Shown here: positions 50,753-60,007 of the stretch, one piece after another
How positions within the stretch are numbered: the stretch's first letter is position 1
How the letters are laid out: each line of letters starts with the position of its first letter
Assembly: GCF_003994485.1 (NCBI RefSeq)
Contig: NZ_RZNJ01000002.1
Coordinates: forward strand, 61,255 to 125,254
Reading direction: 5' to 3'
DNA: 64,000 bases
Origin: Arsenicitalea aurantiaca
Lineage (GTDB): Bacteria > Pseudomonadota > Alphaproteobacteria > Rhizobiales > Devosiaceae
Notes under the pieces: model-generated
Database searches by the model: none
Seen by the model: only the letters and a program-made list of their open reading frames with translations
What the model was told of the DNA's origin: nothing
Program-made: the position numbers and the translations under genes

Positions 50753-53467
50753 CTATCGGTAGAGGAAGACGCCAACCGGCAGGCCGCTCAGCATGCTACC
50801 GACGTCCAGCCGATCCGATTCCGGCTCTGGCACGTTGTCACCGAGAATCGAGGTGCATCGACCGCTCGGCAGTTCCGGGAGGACGAGGCTTGCCAAAACT
50901 TCACCCCGCCACGGCCAGAGAGAGGTGAGGACGAGCATCGTCACACCATCCACCTGGCGAGTGAAGGCCAGCACCCGGCCCGCGTCTGCTCCCGTGACTT
51001 TTATCGGCAGATAGTCGCCGCGTGAAAAGAGCTCCGGAAACTCTGCCCGGAGGGCCAGAAGACGGTGAATGAGCGTCAGCTTGGGCAGCCCGTCCTGCCA
51101 GTCGAGCAGATCGATCGGCCCCTGGGCGCCTGCCGCTTCGGCCAGCATGGAGTGCCGTCTCTCATAATCGACACTCCGCCGGTTGTCCGGATCCACCATG
51201 CTCTGCTCCCAGAGTTCGGCGCCCTGGTAGATGTCAGGCACACCTGGCACGGTAAGCTTCAGCGTCGTCTCGATGAGGGCGTTCGCAAGACCTTCGCATC
51301 CGATCCTCGCGGAAAATGTCCGGAACTCCTCGAGGAAGTCCGCACACTCCGATGTGAATATGCGGCGGATCAACTCGCCGATCGCGCCCTCATAGGCCTC
51401 GTCGGGCGCACTCCAGCGCGTCCGCAGGCGGGCTTCGCGCAGCGACTTCACCATCGCGCCTTCAAGGCGCTCGGCGAAGCGGTCGGTCTCATTGGATGAA
51501 AGCGGACCCTCGAGCGGCCATTCAGCAGGCCAGGCACCAAGCAGCATCTGCATCATCAGCCAGAAATCATCGGCAGCAATCTCGGGCGTTTCGCCGCCGT
51601 CGAGCATTTCCCGCCAACGCGCCACGTGTGCCGCCCATTCGTCGGCCCGGCCCGAAAGGGTTAGAATGCGAAGGCGGGTGTCCTCACCGCGCTTGCTGTC
51701 ATGGCTTGATGTCGTGATCATGCCCTGTGGCATGGTCCGCGCGCGCATCCGGTTGAAGTCGTGAAAACTCTCGATGCCGGCGTGGAAGCGATCGGGCGGA
51801 GAGCCCACATCGTTGAGCGCGATCAGCCGGTTGTAGCGATAGAGGGCGGTGTCCTCGAGGCCCTTGGCCATGACCGGACCGCTGACCTGCTGGATGCGCA
51901 TCGCGGCCTCGATCACCTCGTCGCCCGGATGCTCGTCTTCGCCCAGTGGGTCAGCCGACATCACCTTGCAGACGAAATCGAGGTAATGCTCTTCCAGCGT
52001 CGGTTCACTGCGACGCGCGCGTGCGATAGCAACCCCGATATTCCGGCGATCGGGCGCAGTGGCGCCGTTGGCGTCGACATAGCTGCGATAAACCGGCATT
52101 TCCGCCAGTACCGCCCTCAGTGTTTCCCGCAGCCGATTGGCCGTGAGGTCGACGGTTTCGGGACGCGCCATCGCGATTTGCCGTAGCCGGCCGGTCAGTG
52201 CGTTGAGCTCGGCCGCCATTTCGGCGTCCAGCATGGTGAGCTTGGCGGCGCGCTCGATGGCCTCGAACGGCTCATGGTCGCCGATGAACGAGCGGTAGGC
52301 CGGATCCATCGGCGCTTCGCCTTCGGGATCTGCAAGTAGCAGGTTTACCCGAGTTGCAAACTCATACCCGGTCGTACCGTCCACGTTCCAGTCCTGGCGC
52401 AGGGCTTCGTGCGGCGCGAGGATCTTCTCAACGACGAGATAAATCGGCCGCGGGCATTTCGCCCGCAGGGCCTCGCAATACCCCTTGGGGTCGATCAGCC
52501 CGTCAATGTGGTCGATCCGCAACCCTTGCACGAGACCCTTCTCGACGAGTTCGAAGATCAGCCGGTGCACATGATCGAAGACAATTTCCCGCTCGACGCG
52601 GACGCCGGCGAGGTCACTGACAATGAAGAAGCGGCGATAATTGATGTCGTCAGCTGCGACCGAATAATGCGCCAGCCGCCAGTTCTGCTGGCCGATGAGC
52701 TGGTCGAAAGCGGCATGGTCGCCGTCGGGACCATGAAATCGGGCAAGCCTTTCCTCCACGGCCAGAATGACAGCTTCGTCCTCGGCGCTCAGCGCGGCAA
52801 GCTCGGCTTTCAGCGCCTCTCCGGCGTCACGGGCATCCGCCGCCATCGGGTCGAGCGCCAGGAAGCGCTGGGCCAGAAGCCCGAGGGCACCGTCGGCACC
52901 ATCGAGCAGGAGGCCATAGGTCTTCGGCGCCAGCGGCAACCGGTGAGCGTCATCCGACCAGACCGACAGCGTACCGTCTTCGGGTTCGAAGCGTACGACG
53001 AGTGCACCGGCGGAAAGAGCTTCCCCATAGGTCTGTCCGAGAAATGGGACCAGCACCTTGTCGTGCAGCATCGTCTCGGGCGGCGTCCAGTCGATGTCGA
53101 ACCAGTCCGCGTAGAGGCTGTGACGTCCCCATTCGAGGACGTCCAGCCAAAGCGCATTGTCGGCGCCGCCCACCCCCATATGGTTCGGCACGATATCCAG
53201 GATGATGCCGATGCCCCGCTCGGCGAAGCGTTCTGCCATCGCCTCGAAGTCTTCACGGGTGCCGAGTTCGGGGTCGAGCATGTCGTGATCGACGGTGTCA
53301 TAGCCATGGGTACTTCCCGGCCGGGACTTCAGCACTGGCGAGAGGTAAGCGTGGCTGACGCCCAGTTCGGCGAGATAGGGCGCGAGCCGCGCCGCGTCGT
53401 TGAAGGTGAAAGCCTTGTTCAGCTGTAGGCGGTAGGTGGCGCGGGGCGGGTTCGACGGTGCGGACAA
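50753..53467 (-). CDS. treY: malto-oligosyltrehalose synthase
   Basis: GH13 enzyme of about 904 residues that isomerises the reducing end of maltodextrins to a trehalosyl unit. Typical TreY opening ATYRLQLNKAFTFNDAARLAPYLAELGVSHAYLSPVLKSRPGSTHGYDTVDH. Catalytic regions LRIDHIDGL (nucleophile Asp) and YLVVEKIL (acid Glu), and SSHDSKRGEDTRLRI near the C-terminal third. I start at TTG 53467 because GGAGAG sits seven bases ahead; a TTG at 53509 would add 14 residues. The usual partners treZ and treX are not in the window. Confidence 0.88.
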   Translation of the reverse strand: MSAPSNPPRATYRLQLNKAFTFNDAARLAPYLAELGVSHAYLSPVLKSRPGSTHGYDTVDHDMLDPELGTREDFEAMAERFAERGIGIILDIVPNHMGVGGADNALWLDVLEWGRHSLYADWFDIDWTPPETMLHDKVLVPFLGQTYGEALSAGALVVRFEPEDGTLSVWSDDAHRLPLAPKTYGLLLDGADGALGLLAQRFLALDPMAADARDAGEALKAELAALSAEDEAVILAVEERLARFHGPDGDHAAFDQLIGQQNWRLAHYSVAADDINYRRFFIVSDLAGVRVEREIVFDHVHRLIFELVEKGLVQGLRIDHIDGLIDPKGYCEALRAKCPRPIYLVVEKILAPHEALRQDWNVDGTTGYEFATRVNLLLADPEGEAPMDPAYRSFIGDHEPFEAIERAAKLTMLDAEMAAELNALTGRLRQIAMARPETVDLTANRLRETLRAVLAEMPVYRSYVDANGATAPDRRNIGVAIARARRSEPTLEEHYLDFVCKVMSADPLGEDEHPGDEVIEAAMRIQQVSGPVMAKGLEDTALYRYNRLIALNDVGSPPDRFHAGIESFHDFNRMRARTMPQGMITTSSHDSKRGEDTRLRILTLSGRADEWAAHVARWREMLDGGETPEIAADDFWLMMQMLLGAWPAEWPLEGPLSSNETDRFAERLEGAMVKSLREARLRTRWSAPDEAYEGAIGELIRRIFTSECADFLEEFRTFSARIGCEGLANALIETTLKLTVPGVPDIYQGAELWEQSMVDPDNRRSVDYERRHSMLAEAAGAQGPIDLLDWQDGLPKLTLIHRLLALRAEFPELFSRGDYLPIKVTGADAGRVLAFTRQVDGVTMLVLTSLWPWRGEVLASLVLPELPSGRCTSILGDNVPEPESDRLDVGSMLSGLPVGVFLYR

Positions 53468-53542
53468 AAAGGCTCTCCGGGGTCGCTGGATGCGATTGCT
53501 TGCCACCAAACGGCCCCAATCGGCCAGGGGTTGCTCGTCAAT

Positions 53543-53601
53543 CTATGACATGAGCCTCCCATGCACGTTTTGCATGGCGCTTCATGTCGCAAATGTCATA
53601 G
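53543..53601. promoter_or_regulatory. nested palindromes ahead of chrA
   Basis: Outer arms CTATGACAT (53543-53551) and ATGTCATAG (53593-53601) are perfect complements. Inside lies a second perfect dyad CCATGCA-N5-TGCATGG (53559-53577). This lies in the 204-base gap between treY and chrA, 70-130 bases ahead of the chrA start. It could be an operator or a transcribed hairpin. Confidence 0.5.
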
Positions 53602-53671
53602 TTCGGCCAGTGCATTGACTCCGGCCCGCTGTCTGTCCACTCCCACTCTTGTCCGCACGGAGACAGAGACC

Positions 53672-55039
53672 ATGGTAGCCCCCAGCACACGCGATTCCGA
53701 AGCGCCCGACCATCCCAGTTTTCTCGAGGCGCTCAAGGTGTGGGCCCGCATCGGGCTCCTCAGCTTCGGCGGTCCTGCCGGGCAGATCGCCCTGATGCAC
53801 CGTACGCTCGTCGAGGAGAAGCGCTGGATCTCGGAGCGCCGTTTCCTGCACGCGCTCAACTATTGCATGTTGCTGCCGGGTCCCGAAGCGATGCAGCTCG
53901 CCACCTATGTCGGCTGGCTTCTGCATGGCACGCGGGGAGGCATCGTGGCCGGCGCGCTTTTCGTCCTGCCGGGCTTTCTCTGCATCGTCGTGCTCGCGGC
54001 GACTTATGCGATGTTCCAGTCGTCGGACGTGTTGGCAAGCCTCTTCTTCGGCTTGAAGGCCGCCATTCTCGCGATCGTCGTCGAGGCCGTCCTGCGGATC
54101 GGAAAACGGGCGCTCACCACACCTTTCAATCGCCTGGTCGCGCTTTTCGCGTTCCTTGCGCTTTTTGCCTTTTCAGTGCCGTTCCCTGTCGTCGTCCTCT
54201 CCGCAGGGCTGGCCGGATATATCGCGGCACGCTGGCGTCCGGACATGATCGCGACCAAGGCTCCGATCGGGGACGAGAGCGCCGTCATCCAGGATGGACC
54301 GGAAGATCGACGCGGGGCAGGGTGGGCGAGGGCGGGGCGGATCCTCTTGATCTGGGGAGGCCTTTGGGCCGCTCCGCTTCTCCTCATCCTGCCCTTGGCC
54401 GGACCGGCCAACGTCTGGACCTCGATCATGGGCTTTTTCTCCCAGATGGCCGTTGTCAGCTTTGGCGGTGCTTATGCCGTCCTCGCCTATGTCGCCCAGC
54501 AGGCAGTCGAAACCTATGGGTGGCTTGCGCCTGGAGAGATGCTGGATGGGCTGGCCCTCGCCGAAACCACGCCCGGTCCGCTGGTTCTCGTGCTGACCTA
54601 TGTCGGCTTCCTCGCTGCTTTCCGCGAGGCGGGCGGTCTCGATCCGTTGCTGTCTGGAGTTCTGGGGGCCGGCCTGGCGACCTGGGTAACCTTCATTCCG
54701 TGCTTCCTCTGGATCTTCCTCGGCGCACCTCACATCGAGCGACTGCGCTCGAGCCCCGCCCTTGCAGGAGCCCTTGCCACCATCACTGCAGCGGTCGTGG
54801 GCGTCATCCTCAACCTCGCGATCTGGTTCGCGCTCCATGTGATCTTTGCCGAGGTGGGGACGGCCAGTTTCGGACCAATCTCGATGCCGCTTCCCGCGCT
54901 AGAGACCCTCGACCCTCTGGCTCTGGCCCTTGGGATCATCGCGGCGATGACGCTGTTTCTCTACAAGCTCGGCCTTCTGCCGACGCTCGCAATTTGCGGT
55001 GGCCTCGGGCTACTGCTCGGCGCTCTCGGCTTTATTTGA
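53672..55039 (+). CDS. chrA: chromate transporter (ChrA/CHR family)
   Basis: Membrane transporter of 455 residues with the two-domain CHR layout. The first half carries ARIGLLSFGGPAGQIALMHR, FLHALNYCMLLPGPEAMQLATY and GTRGGIVAG; the second carries MAVVSFGGAYAVLAYVAQQAVE and LAETTPGPLVLVLTYVGFLA. It exports chromate by analogy with ChrA. No ChrB regulator is adjacent. Start ATG 53672 follows GGAGACAGAGACC; the longer frame from 53561 would run through the palindrome. Confidence 0.88.
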   Translation: MVAPSTRDSEAPDHPSFLEALKVWARIGLLSFGGPAGQIALMHRTLVEEKRWISERRFLHALNYCMLLPGPEAMQLATYVGWLLHGTRGGIVAGALFVLPGFLCIVVLAATYAMFQSSDVLASLFFGLKAAILAIVVEAVLRIGKRALTTPFNRLVALFAFLALFAFSVPFPVVVLSAGLAGYIAARWRPDMIATKAPIGDESAVIQDGPEDRRGAGWARAGRILLIWGGLWAAPLLLILPLAGPANVWTSIMGFFSQMAVVSFGGAYAVLAYVAQQAVETYGWLAPGEMLDGLALAETTPGPLVLVLTYVGFLAAFREAGGLDPLLSGVLGAGLATWVTFIPCFLWIFLGAPHIERLRSSPALAGALATITAAVVGVILNLAIWFALHVIFAEVGTASFGPISMPLPALETLDPLALALGIIAAMTLFLYKLGLLPTLAICGGLGLLLGALGFI

Positions 55040-55075
55040 GATCGGTCGGCCTGCGGGCCCCGGCGTAGCGCGGCG

Positions 55076-55091
55076 TTTTCTAGTGTGAAAA
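55076..55091. promoter_or_regulatory. possible IclR operator
   Basis: Short dyad TTTTC-N6-GAAAA in the 152-base gap ahead of the IclR gene, within a locally AT-richer patch. Weak evidence. Confidence 0.25.
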
Positions 55092-55153
55092 GCGTTTGCA
55101 GGAATGAAAACGGCTGATAGGTTCCTGTCGGTGAGAACCGGAGGAGCCCCACG

Positions 55154-55192
55154 GTGAAGCAAGTTGCGAACGACCCGGTGGCCGGTCGCTGA
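55154..55192 (+). CDS. 12-codon leader frame coupled to the IclR gene
   Basis: GTG at 55154 preceded by GGAGGAG at eight-base spacing opens a 12-codon frame (MKQVANDPVAGR) that stops at TGA 55190-55192, sharing bases with the IclR ATG (TGATG). The IclR start itself has no good ribosome site, so initiation may depend on this leader. A frameshift joining the two is the alternative. Confidence 0.35.
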   Translation: MKQVANDPVAGR

Positions 55193-56019
55193 TGGCTCGG
55201 GCCATGATCGCAAACGAAGCCGAAGACGGAGCCGCGACGCGTCGCGCCTATTCCGTTCCTGCTGCCGAAAAGACCCTCGACATTCTCGAGTTCATGGTCC
55301 GACAGCCCGCTGGCATGACGATAACCGAGCTTGCAGTCGGCCTCGGGCGTAGCGTGCATGAGGTCTACCGGATCATACTGGTGTTGGAGGCGCGCGGGTA
55401 TCTCTACCGCCCGGCCCAATCCGACAGGTATCGGGTCTCGCTCAAGATCTTCGAAATGGCCCACGAGATGAGCTCGGTCCGCCAGCTCACCGACGCCGCG
55501 CTGCCGGTCATGCAGACGCTGGCGCCCGCAACAATGCAGTCCTGCCACCTCGCAGTGCTCTCGGATCGGGACGCGCTGATCGTGCTGCAGATCGATTCAC
55601 CCCTGCCCATGCGCTATTCGGTGATGCTCGGCGCCAAGTTCCAGTTCGAGGAGACGAGTTCCGGCGTCGTCGTCTTCGCGTTTTCGCCCCCAGAGCAGCG
55701 CGAGACGCTGCTTTCGAAGCTCGAGGCCGAGGGGCGGGACCGGGCCGACATCGAGAGCATCCGGCTCCGCGCTGAAGCCATCGCAGCCGATGGCTACGAG
55801 GTGAGGACGTCTCTCGCTGTCGGGGGCGTGACCAACATCTCCGTGCCGGTGTTCGATTATCTCGGCCACGTCGTCGCAGCACTCACGGTCCCCTACATGC
55901 CGCAACGCGCTGCCCTCGTGCCGCTGGACGCCGTCGTGGGACAGGTGATCCAGGCGGGCCGCGCCATATCAATCGAGCTCGGAGCGGCCAACCGGCTGCC
56001 TCCGCTTCCCCCGCAATAG
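55192..56019 (+). CDS. IclR-family transcriptional regulator
   Basis: Regulator of 275 residues. Winged-helix N-terminus AAEKTLDILEFMVRQPAGMTITELAVGLGRSVHEVYRIILVLEARGYLYR, then the IclR effector domain (about 105-265) with HLAVLSDRDALIVLQIDSPLPMRYSVMLGAKFQFEETSSG and SLAVGGVTNISVPVFDYLGHVVAALTV. It precedes the fused CoA-transferase gene by 13 bases and probably controls it. IclR effectors are usually aromatic or short organic acids. Confidence 0.88.
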   Translation: MARAMIANEAEDGAATRRAYSVPAAEKTLDILEFMVRQPAGMTITELAVGLGRSVHEVYRIILVLEARGYLYRPAQSDRYRVSLKIFEMAHEMSSVRQLTDAALPVMQTLAPATMQSCHLAVLSDRDALIVLQIDSPLPMRYSVMLGAKFQFEETSSGVVVFAFSPPEQRETLLSKLEAEGRDRADIESIRLRAEAIAADGYEVRTSLAVGGVTNISVPVFDYLGHVVAALTVPYMPQRAALVPLDAVVGQVIQAGRAISIELGAANRLPPLPPQ

Positions 56020-56032
56020 GCGGATCCTGCCC

Positions 56033-57811
56033 ATGACCCTTTCGTCCGCCTCACGCTCGCTTGCCAGATCGAACACGCCTGCGTTCGAAACGCTCCAGTG
56101 CCTTGCCGCCCGCGTAAAGAGTGGCTCGCGTCTTGGGATTGGGGGGCACCATTTTGCCCGACTGCCGATGGCACTCTTGCGCGAGGTGATCGGGAACGGC
56201 GCGCGCGACCTTCACTATTTTGCGTGGGCTGGCGGTTTGCCGCTCGAAATGCTGCTCGAAGCTGATGCGGTTCGCGCGATCGACCTCTGCTTTTCCAGTC
56301 TCGACATTTTCGGGCTTGCCCCACGCTTCCGCGTCGCCGCGGAAACGGGCACCATCCCGGTCACGGACTGGCCGGCCCTCGCGATGATCGAGGCGTTCAA
56401 CGCCCGACGGCAGAACCTGCCCTTCATGCCGGTCCAGATTCCTGCCGGCTCGACCATGGCCGAGCGCTGCCCCGCGCTTTCCTTTCATCGCGATCCGCAG
56501 TCGGGGCGTCTTGTCGGGCTCGTGGCTGCGCAGGAACTCGACACGGTGCTCATCCACGCACCGCGCGCGGACCGTTCCGGCAATGTTGAAATCGTCGGCG
56601 CCCGGGCACTCGATCTCGCCATCGTCGGCGCTGCCCGGCAGGTGCTCGTCACGGTCGACGAGATCGTTGAGGACGGTAGCCTCGGGCAGTCTGGCCGCCA
56701 TGCGATCATTACCCGCAATCTGGTGACGGCGATCGCCGAAGTGCCGGGCGGTGCTTGGCCGACCTCCTGTCTCCCGCACTACGTCACCGACTATGCCGCG
56801 ATCGCAAGCGCGCTGGGGGAGAGTGCGGGCTCACTTCTCGATAGGCTTGCCTGCCCGCAGGGCGAACCGGGGGCGTATCTGTGCAACGCGGCGCTCCTGA
56901 GCGCAGTCGATCCGGAGCCCTTCCGTGCTCCAGCTTTGGATGCGGCTCGCCCGGCAACCATCGACGAGATCATGGCCACGCGGATCGCGATGCTGCTGGA
57001 TAACGAAAGCTTTGCCAGCAGCGGGGCAGTGTCGCCGCTCGCCAATGTTGCCTATCGGTTGGCCAAGGCCAGCCACGCCCCCCGCGCGCTACTCACCACC
57101 TTCACCTGCGGCCATGTCGACATCGCCCCGGGCACGATGACGCTGAGCCTCCTCGAGCCCATGGATGCCGCGAGTGCCGTCGCTCATTGCGGCGGCGACG
57201 ACACCTACTTCGCCTATTATCAGGCGGGTCTCGTCACCCACGAGATCATCGGGGCGGCCCAGGTCGACGGGGCGGGCCGAACCAACAATCTCGAGCTCAC
57301 CAAACCCTCTGGCGGCAAGCTGCGGCTTCCCGGGCAGGGCGGCATGTCCGACGTCGCCAACATGCATGCCAATTATATCGTCTACGTGCCCCGCCACAGC
57401 CCTTCGGCGCTGGTGCGCGAGGTCGAAACCATCAGCTCGGCGCGCGGCGTGCTGTCCGCAGACGACCGCGAGGCGGCCGGGTACCGCCAGGGCACCGTGC
57501 TCCTGCTTACCAATCTCTGCCTCTTCAGGCTCGATCCCGAAACGGGGCATTTCGCTGTGGTCGAGATCATGCCGGGCGCCAGCCGAGAGGAGATCGTCGC
57601 CGAGACCGGCTTCCCGATCGTTTTCGATCCGGACTGCGTCACCTGGTCCGGGCCGGATTTGGAGCAGTTGCGCCTCCTGCGCGAGGAGATCGATCCGCTC
57701 GGCCTGCGCCGGCTCGAATTCGTAGGCGCCCGGGACCGCGCGCCACTGCTTGCCGAAATTCTCGAACGTGACCGCAAAGGCACGGCCGCGCTGATCGCCC
57801 GTCGCGCCTGA
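56033..57811 (+). CDS. fused two-subunit CoA-transferase (glutaconate/3-oxoacid CoA-transferase family I)
   Basis: Single chain of 592 residues joining alpha and beta halves. Residues about 15-285: RVKSGSRLGIGGHHFARLPMALL, FMPVQIPAGSTMAE and ADRSGNVEIVGARALDLAIVGAARQVLVTVDEIV (subunit A type). Residues about 305-590: NESFASSGAVSPLANVAYRLAKASHAP, GLVTHEIIGAAQVDGAGRTNN and LRLPGQGGMSDVANMHANYIVYVP (subunit B type). It should move CoA between carboxylic acids. No acyl-CoA enzymes follow, so the acid is unknown; a dicarboxylate or aromatic breakdown product is plausible. Converges with the enolase gene, five bases away. Confidence 0.85.
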   Translation: MTLSSASRSLARSNTPAFETLQCLAARVKSGSRLGIGGHHFARLPMALLREVIGNGARDLHYFAWAGGLPLEMLLEADAVRAIDLCFSSLDIFGLAPRFRVAAETGTIPVTDWPALAMIEAFNARRQNLPFMPVQIPAGSTMAERCPALSFHRDPQSGRLVGLVAAQELDTVLIHAPRADRSGNVEIVGARALDLAIVGAARQVLVTVDEIVEDGSLGQSGRHAIITRNLVTAIAEVPGGAWPTSCLPHYVTDYAAIASALGESAGSLLDRLACPQGEPGAYLCNAALLSAVDPEPFRAPALDAARPATIDEIMATRIAMLLDNESFASSGAVSPLANVAYRLAKASHAPRALLTTFTCGHVDIAPGTMTLSLLEPMDAASAVAHCGGDDTYFAYYQAGLVTHEIIGAAQVDGAGRTNNLELTKPSGGKLRLPGQGGMSDVANMHANYIVYVPRHSPSALVREVETISSARGVLSADDREAAGYRQGTVLLLTNLCLFRLDPETGHFAVVEIMPGASREEIVAETGFPIVFDPDCVTWSGPDLEQLRLLREEIDPLGLRRLEFVGARDRAPLLAEILERDRKGTAALIARRA

Positions 57812-57816
57812 AGTGG

Positions 57817-59040
57817 TCAGCGTGCCCGAGGATCCGCCCAGCGCTGCTCGGGCAGCACGGCGTACCAGTCCGGTCGGGTCGGGTCGCGGTCATAGGTGTA
57901 GCCGCCGACTTCGCGATAGTGCTCGGCATACTGGGCGAGCTTTTCGCGGTCGAGCTCCACCCCCAGCCCGGGCCCCTGAGGCACGGCGATGGACCCATCG
58001 ACATACTTCATCTTCCCCCCGACGATGACGTCGTCGACGAGGTGATGGTAGTGGGCATCGGCCGCAAAGGAGAGGTTGGAGAGGGCGGCGCCCAGGTGCA
58101 GCATGGAGGCGAGCTGGATGCCAAGTTCGCCGGATGAATGCACCGAGGCCCCGTACTGGAAGGTTTCGAGAACCTGCCCGGCCTTGTGCGCCTGGCGAAG
58201 GCCGCCCCAGAAGGTCGTGTCGAGGAGGACGACATCGATGGCTTCGAGGCGTATATTTGTTGCAAGTTGCTCAAAGTTGACGACCACGGTGTTCGTCGCG
58301 GTCGGGATGCGGACGAAGTTACGCACCCGGCGCATGCCCTCGAGCCCCCAGGTCGGATCTTCGAAATAGTCGTTGCGCAAATCCTCGATGGCGCGCCCAA
58401 CCCGGATCGCCTCCTCGACGGACCAGGCGGCATTGGGATCAAGCCTCAGCCCGTCATTGGGAAACGCTGCGCCGAGCGCCCGCGTCACCTCGACGTCATG
58501 GTCGGGCGCGAACACGCCGCCCTTGAGCTTGTGCGCCTTGAAGCCATGCTCGGCTTTTAGCGCGCGGGCATGCGCGACGATCTCCTCGGGGTCCACCTCG
58601 CCCCCGCGGCCGGTCTTCTCGTCGGGCAGGCGGTAGAAAAGATAGCTCGCAAAGGGGACGCGCTCGCGCATCGCGCCGCCCAGCAGATCGCAGGCGCGGA
58701 TCCCCAGATGTTTGCCCGCCGCATCCATGCACGCCATTTCGAGCGCGGCATGGATCTGCATCCGGTTGTTGTAGAGCGACGCGGTGGGGTTCATGATCTT
58801 CCAGCGCATCTGCTCGAGCTGCAGGGGATCATGACCCTTGAGATAGGGCAGGAGGCCGCGAACAGCGGCCTCGGCGGATTCTCCACCGCCGCCGAGCTCC
58901 CCGAGACCGATGATGCCATTGTCGGTCTCGACCTCGACGACGGTGCGGATAAAGCGCCCCCAATGCGCGCCGATGGCGTGGCGCAGCGGGGCCTCCAGCG
59001 GCATGGCAACCGTGGTGGCGCGGACGTCGACGATCTTCAC
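57817..59040 (-). CDS. glucarate dehydratase-like enolase-superfamily enzyme
   Basis: Enzyme of 407 residues. I start at GTG 59040 ([30 protein letters not shown]) with AAGGA nine bases ahead; the longer frame overlaps the regulator. Active-site residues align with glucarate dehydratase: Lys171 and Lys173 in HKLKGG, metal ligands Asp201 (RLDPNAAW), Glu227 (YFEDPTWG) and Asn250 (ATNTVVVNF), and the Asp274/His301 pair ([18 protein letters not shown]). It should dehydrate a hexarate-type sugar acid. In operon behind a GntR regulator and divergent from a sugar ABC transporter, so it probably acts on a related sugar acid. Confidence 0.85.
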   Translation of the reverse strand: MKIVDVRATTVAMPLEAPLRHAIGAHWGRFIRTVVEVETDNGIIGLGELGGGGESAEAAVRGLLPYLKGHDPLQLEQMRWKIMNPTASLYNNRMQIHAALEMACMDAAGKHLGIRACDLLGGAMRERVPFASYLFYRLPDEKTGRGGEVDPEEIVAHARALKAEHGFKAHKLKGGVFAPDHDVEVTRALGAAFPNDGLRLDPNAAWSVEEAIRVGRAIEDLRNDYFEDPTWGLEGMRRVRNFVRIPTATNTVVVNFEQLATNIRLEAIDVVLLDTTFWGGLRQAHKAGQVLETFQYGASVHSSGELGIQLASMLHLGAALSNLSFAADAHYHHLVDDVIVGGKMKYVDGSIAVPQGPGLGVELDREKLAQYAEHYREVGGYTYDRDPTRPDWYAVLPEQRWADPRAR

Positions 59041-59056
59041 TTGCGTCAATCCTTCA

Positions 59057-59761
59057 TTATGAGCGCGGCTCCGGCGCTGCTGTTTCGCTTGCGGCACTCG
59101 CCATGGCGGCCTGCATCGCGCCGAGCACCGTTCTCAGATGATCCTGCATGGCGCGCGCTGCCCCGTCTCCGTCACCCCTCTCGACCGCATCGATCATGGA
59201 CGCATGGTCGGAGATGATGTCCTGGCTCCGTCGCGGCCAGTTGAGGGTGACGTAGCGCAGCCTGTTGAGGTGGACCTTGAGGTCCTCGAGTTCTTCCGCG
59301 ACGCTTTCGAGGCCCGCAATGACGTGGAGCCTGTTGTGAAAGGCTTCGTCGCGATCGAAGAACCATGGTGCGTCGTTCCGGCGCGCGGCGACCGCCTGGT
59401 CCTCCACGATCTCGCGCAGAGCCGCAATGTCGCTGGCACTGGCCTTGAGGGCGGCGCGGCGCACGACTTCAACCTCGACGACCTCTCGGATCAGCTGAGC
59501 GGCCTTCACCTTCTCGATACGGATGGGGGCGACGCGCGTGCCGCTCTGGGGGTAGATTTCAACGAGCCCAAGGCCGGCAAGGCGCAGCAAGGCTTCGCGC
59601 ACCGGGGTGCGGGATACGCCCAGGCGTGCGGCGATCTCTGCCTCGCGGATGGGTTCGGTGGGGCGCAGGACGCCCATCACGATGTCCTGGCGCAGCAGTT
59701 CGAACACGTTCTGGGCCGTCGAGCGGGTCTTTACCTGCGGCGCGGGGTCGGTAGCGAACAT
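59057..59761 (-). CDS. GntR-family (FCD) regulator of sugar-acid genes
   Basis: Regulator of 234 residues: winged helix ([63 protein letters not shown]) and FCD domain with [20 protein letters not shown] and a distal His in [15 protein letters not shown], the usual metal-binding pattern. It precedes the glucarate-dehydratase-like gene by 16 bases. The perfect dyad ahead of it is the likely operator for both directions. Confidence 0.88.
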   Translation of the reverse strand: MFATDPAPQVKTRSTAQNVFELLRQDIVMGVLRPTEPIREAEIAARLGVSRTPVREALLRLAGLGLVEIYPQSGTRVAPIRIEKVKAAQLIREVVEVEVVRRAALKASASDIAALREIVEDQAVAARRNDAPWFFDRDEAFHNRLHVIAGLESVAEELEDLKVHLNRLRYVTLNWPRRSQDIISDHASMIDAVERGDGDGAARAMQDHLRTVLGAMQAAMASAASETAAPEPRS

Positions 59762-59893
59762 CTACTGCCTCTGCTCGGGCCAACTGCACCGATTCGGTTT
59801 CACACAGCTCCGGGTAAAGCCTGACCGGCCGCGCCATCAACTCCGCTACCCCGTCCAAAGCGCCTTGGCGGCGACACTGGACAACTAAAACGT

Positions 59894-59907
59894 ACTAATA
59901 TATTAGT
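59894..59907. promoter_or_regulatory. GntR operator, perfect 14-bp palindrome
   Basis: ACTAATATATTAGT, a perfect dyad in the 246-base gap between the GntR gene and the sugar-binding-protein gene. Its size and AT-rich centre fit FCD-type GntR sites, and its sequence differs from the TTGTATGC motif of the other GntR system. Confidence 0.6.
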
Positions 59908-60007
59908 GTCCCAACCCGGTCAATGGCCGGGGGCGCCGCCGGGGCAGTGGACAGGGTCCGCGCACGGCGAGGAGAGCGCCAAGGGTTCATCAAAGGGAGG
60001 AAACGGG

